Positions 6,471 through 8,227 of a DNA stretch of 8,227 nt are shown here, piece by piece. The stretch spans positions 1 through 8,227 of the forward strand of contig CAKVKI010000114.1 of assembly GCA_934754975.1 (NCBI GenBank), read 5' to 3'. The notes under the pieces were generated by a model. The model worked only from the letters and a program-made list of their open reading frames with translations, ran no database searches and was not told where the DNA came from. The stretch's first letter is position 1, and each line of letters opens with the position of its first letter. The stretch is from an uncultured Alistipes sp. (GTDB lineage: Bacteria > Bacteroidota > Bacteroidia > Bacteroidales > Rikenellaceae). A program made the translations under genes and the position numbers.

Positions 6471-7097
6471 ATGAACCATACCGTATATTTTGCAGATAAA
6501 GCCGTGATTTTCACCTCGGACGCACTCGGCGGCGAATACTATGCCGTTGCGCCCGCGGACCTGACGGACCTATCACGAGCGAAGGTAACGAAAATTCTCG
6601 AATCGCACAACTGCGTCGCCGTCGTTTCTGCCGACCCCGATGCCGCGTTCAGGACTTTCGCGGCCGATTTTACGCAGGTCGAAGCGGCGGGCGGCGTCGT
6701 GGTGAACGATCGCGGTGAGTGGCTGATGATGCGCCGCAACGGCCGCTGGGATCTGCCCAAGGGACATCTCGAATGCGGCGAGCGCATCGAAGCGTGCGCC
6801 GCGCGCGAAATCGCCGAGGAGACGGGCGTCCGCGCCGAAGTAGTGCGGCCGCTGTGCCGGACGTGGCACGCCTATTATTTTCCGAAGACCGACCGCTGGG
6901 AGCTGAAGCGCACCCAATGGTACGAACTGCGCGCGGCCGCCTGCGGCGATCTGGTACCCCAGACCGAGGAGGGTATCGAGACGGTCGCGTGGTGCGCTCC
7001 GGCCGAAGCGATGGCCCATGCCGCCGAAAGTTTTCCCACGGTGCGCACCGTACTCGAACGGCTCGAAGCCTGCCTGCCTGACGATAAAAACCTTTGA
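6471..7097 (+). CDS. Nudix hydrolase (208 aa)
   Basis: The protein contains a complete Nudix box G-x5-E-x7-REUxEExGU: Gly98 in GHLECGE, then REIAEETGV (112-120), with the metal-binding glutamates Glu113, Glu116 and Glu117. Nudix enzymes hydrolyse nucleoside diphosphates linked to another group; the substrate is not predictable from the box alone. The catalytic domain covers about residues 70-205 and has a typical substrate-side motif WDLPKGH before the box. Residues 1-65 form an N-terminal extension (MNHTVYFADKAVIF...) of unknown role. The ATG at 6471 is preferred: an in-frame TTG at 6450 would overlap the -7 box. The acyltransferase gene starts 5 bp after the stop, so the two are probably one operon. 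Confidence 0.93.
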   Translation: MNHTVYFADKAVIFTSDALGGEYYAVAPADLTDLSRAKVTKILESHNCVAVVSADPDAAFRTFAADFTQVEAAGGVVVNDRGEWLMMRRNGRWDLPKGHLECGERIEACAAREIAEETGVRAEVVRPLCRTWHAYYFPKTDRWELKRTQWYELRAAACGDLVPQTEEGIETVAWCAPAEAMAHAAESFPTVRTVLERLEACLPDDKNL

Positions 7098-7102
7098 CCC
7101 AT

Positions 7103-8227
7103 ATGCTTTCAACCTCCGCTTCCGCCTATCCCGACTCGAAACCCCATTATGCGATCCTCGACGGTCTGCGCGGCGTTGCGTCGCTGGTCGTCGTCGCGTT
7201 TCACCTTCTCGAAGCGCACGCCGCGAGCCATGCCGACCAGATCATCAACCACGGCTATCTGGCCGTCGATTTCTTCTTTGTCCTTTCGGGCTTCGTCATC
7301 GGCTACGCCTACGACGACCGCTGGGGGCGCATGACCTACCGCGATTTCTTCAAACGCCGCCTTATCCGCCTGCATCCGATGGTGGTGATGGGCATGCTGA
7401 TCGGCGCTGCGGCGTTCTACTTCGGCGCCGGAGGACCCTATGAAATGATCGCCGGCGTTCCCGTCGGACGCATGCTCCTGATTTTGCTGCTGGGGTGCCT
7501 GATGATTCCCGTATCGCCGTCGATGGACATCCGCGGCTGGAGCGAAACCTATCCTTTGGACGGCCCTGCCTGGTCGCTTTTTTTCGAGTATATCGCCAAT
7601 ATCTGCTATGCGTTCGTCCTGCGGCGGCTTTCGAAGCTGATGCTGGGGGCGCTCGCCGTCGTCGCGGCATACTTTACGGTGCGCCTTGCCGTGACGCAGG
7701 GCGATATGATCGGCGGCTGGGCGCTCGATGCCAAGCAGCTCGGCGTCGGGTTTACGCGGCTGGCCTATCCGTTTATCGCCGGACTGCTGCTTTCGCGTAT
7801 CGGGAAGCTGATCCGCCTGCGCGGTGCGTTCTGGCTTTGCAGTATCTGTGTCGTCGCCGCGCTCGCCGTGCCGCATCTGGGGGAGGACCGCCTGTGGCTG
7901 AACGGTCTCTACGACGCCGCATGTATCATCGTCCTCTTCCCGCTGATCGTAGCGGCCGGCGCGGGCGGCAAAGTCACGGACCGGGTGTCGAAAAAGGTCT
8001 GCAATTTCCTGGGCGACATCTCCTATCCGCTGTATATCACGCACTATCCTTTCGTCTATATTTATACTGCGTGGGTCGTCGATACCCGTCCTGCATGGCC
8101 CGAAGCGCTGGGGTACGGCGCACTGGTCTATGGCGGCAGCATCCTGTTGGCATGGTTGTGCCTGCGCCTGTACGACGAACCTGTGCGCGGCTGGCTCAAA
8201 CGCCGCTTCATGCAGCGCAAACCGGCG
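7103..8227 (+). CDS. Acyltransferase-3 (OafA-type) membrane protein, C-terminus cut by edge
   Basis: The ATG at 7103 opens a frame that runs to the right edge (375 codons, no stop). It is a multi-pass inner-membrane protein of the acyltransferase-3 family, which transfers acyl groups (often acetyl) to sugars of surface glycans or other molecules. Family marks are ILDGLRG (18-24) with the key His34 in VVAFHL, then VDFFFVLSGFVIGYAY, then FKRRLIRLHPM (R..R..R..P motif), then GPAWSLFFEYIANI, and near the end GDISYPLYITHYPF. About ten hydrophobic segments are visible. The last residues in view (RGWLKRRFMQRKPA) are a basic tail following the last membrane segment, so only a few residues are probably missing. 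The substrate is unknown; no glycan-synthesis genes are in the window. Confidence 0.92.
   Translation, partial: MLSTSASAYPDSKPHYAILDGLRGVASLVVVAFHLLEAHAASHADQIINHGYLAVDFFFVLSGFVIGYAYDDRWGRMTYRDFFKRRLIRLHPMVVMGMLIGAAAFYFGAGGPYEMIAGVPVGRMLLILLLGCLMIPVSPSMDIRGWSETYPLDGPAWSLFFEYIANICYAFVLRRLSKLMLGALAVVAAYFTVRLAVTQGDMIGGWALDAKQLGVGFTRLAYPFIAGLLLSRIGKLIRLRGAFWLCSICVVAALAVPHLGEDRLWLNGLYDAACIIVLFPLIVAAGAGGKVTDRVSKKVCNFLGDISYPLYITHYPFVYIYTAWVVDTRPAWPEALGYGALVYGGSILLAWLCLRLYDEPVRGWLKRRFMQRKPA

Noticed and set aside
7109..8044. A 311-codon open frame on the minus strand opposite the acyltransferase
   Set aside because: Its product is a low-complexity, charged sequence without family features, and the plus strand encodes clear acyltransferase motifs.

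Overview
The window looks like chromosomal DNA of a Bacteroidales gut commensal, most likely Alistipes or a close relative. The evidence is the high G+C coding sequence, the Bacteroidetes-type promoter elements (-7 box TAnnTTTG), the lack of clear Shine-Dalgarno sites, and the protein families present: fimbrillin-like/PCMD lipoproteins and a lipoprotein S9 peptidase. The genus is inferred from style, not from a marker gene. There are no RNA genes, CRISPR arrays or insertion sequences that I can see.

Layout. The left half (1-4170) holds two tandem, paralogous transcription units, both reading on the minus strand. Each unit has, in transcription order: two direct repeats exactly 21 bp apart, a -33/-7 promoter, a very short leader, a small peptide gene of about 50 codons with a shared EKGFAxS motif, and a large lipoprotein gene. 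Unit B is complete (promoter 4094-4169, peptide 3901-4065, lipoprotein 1478-3886, terminator 1403-1433). Unit A (promoter 1274-1340, peptide 1100-1246, lipoprotein 1-1068) runs off the left edge. The lipoproteins carry an N-terminal fimbrillin-like beta domain. In unit B this is followed by an Ig-like middle part and a C-terminal PCMD domain. Neither peptide gene is well captured by a simple longest-ORF call: the unit B peptide is only 54 codons and the longest frame of the unit A peptide starts upstream of its promoter.

The middle (4284-6416, minus strand) is one gene for a lipoprotein prolyl-oligopeptidase-family (S9) peptidase resembling dipeptidyl-peptidase 5, closed by a terminator at 4234-4263. 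The right side (6471-8227, plus strand) is a divergently transcribed pair, a Nudix hydrolase and a membrane acyltransferase of the OafA/acyltransferase-3 type. They are 5 bp apart and probably cotranscribed; the second is cut by the right edge.

How it fits together. The two left-hand units look like coregulated surface lipoprotein cassettes. Their promoters share spacing to the base from distal repeat to -7 box, and the 21-bp direct-repeat arrangement resembles binding sites of LytTR-type response regulators. No regulator gene is in the window. The peptide gene of unit A contains a run of nine G residues, so it could be subject to slipped-strand frameshifting. The peptide-plus-lipoprotein cassette with its conserved promoter is the most interesting part of the window. 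The peptidase and the Nudix/acyltransferase pair are ordinary genes with no visible link to it.
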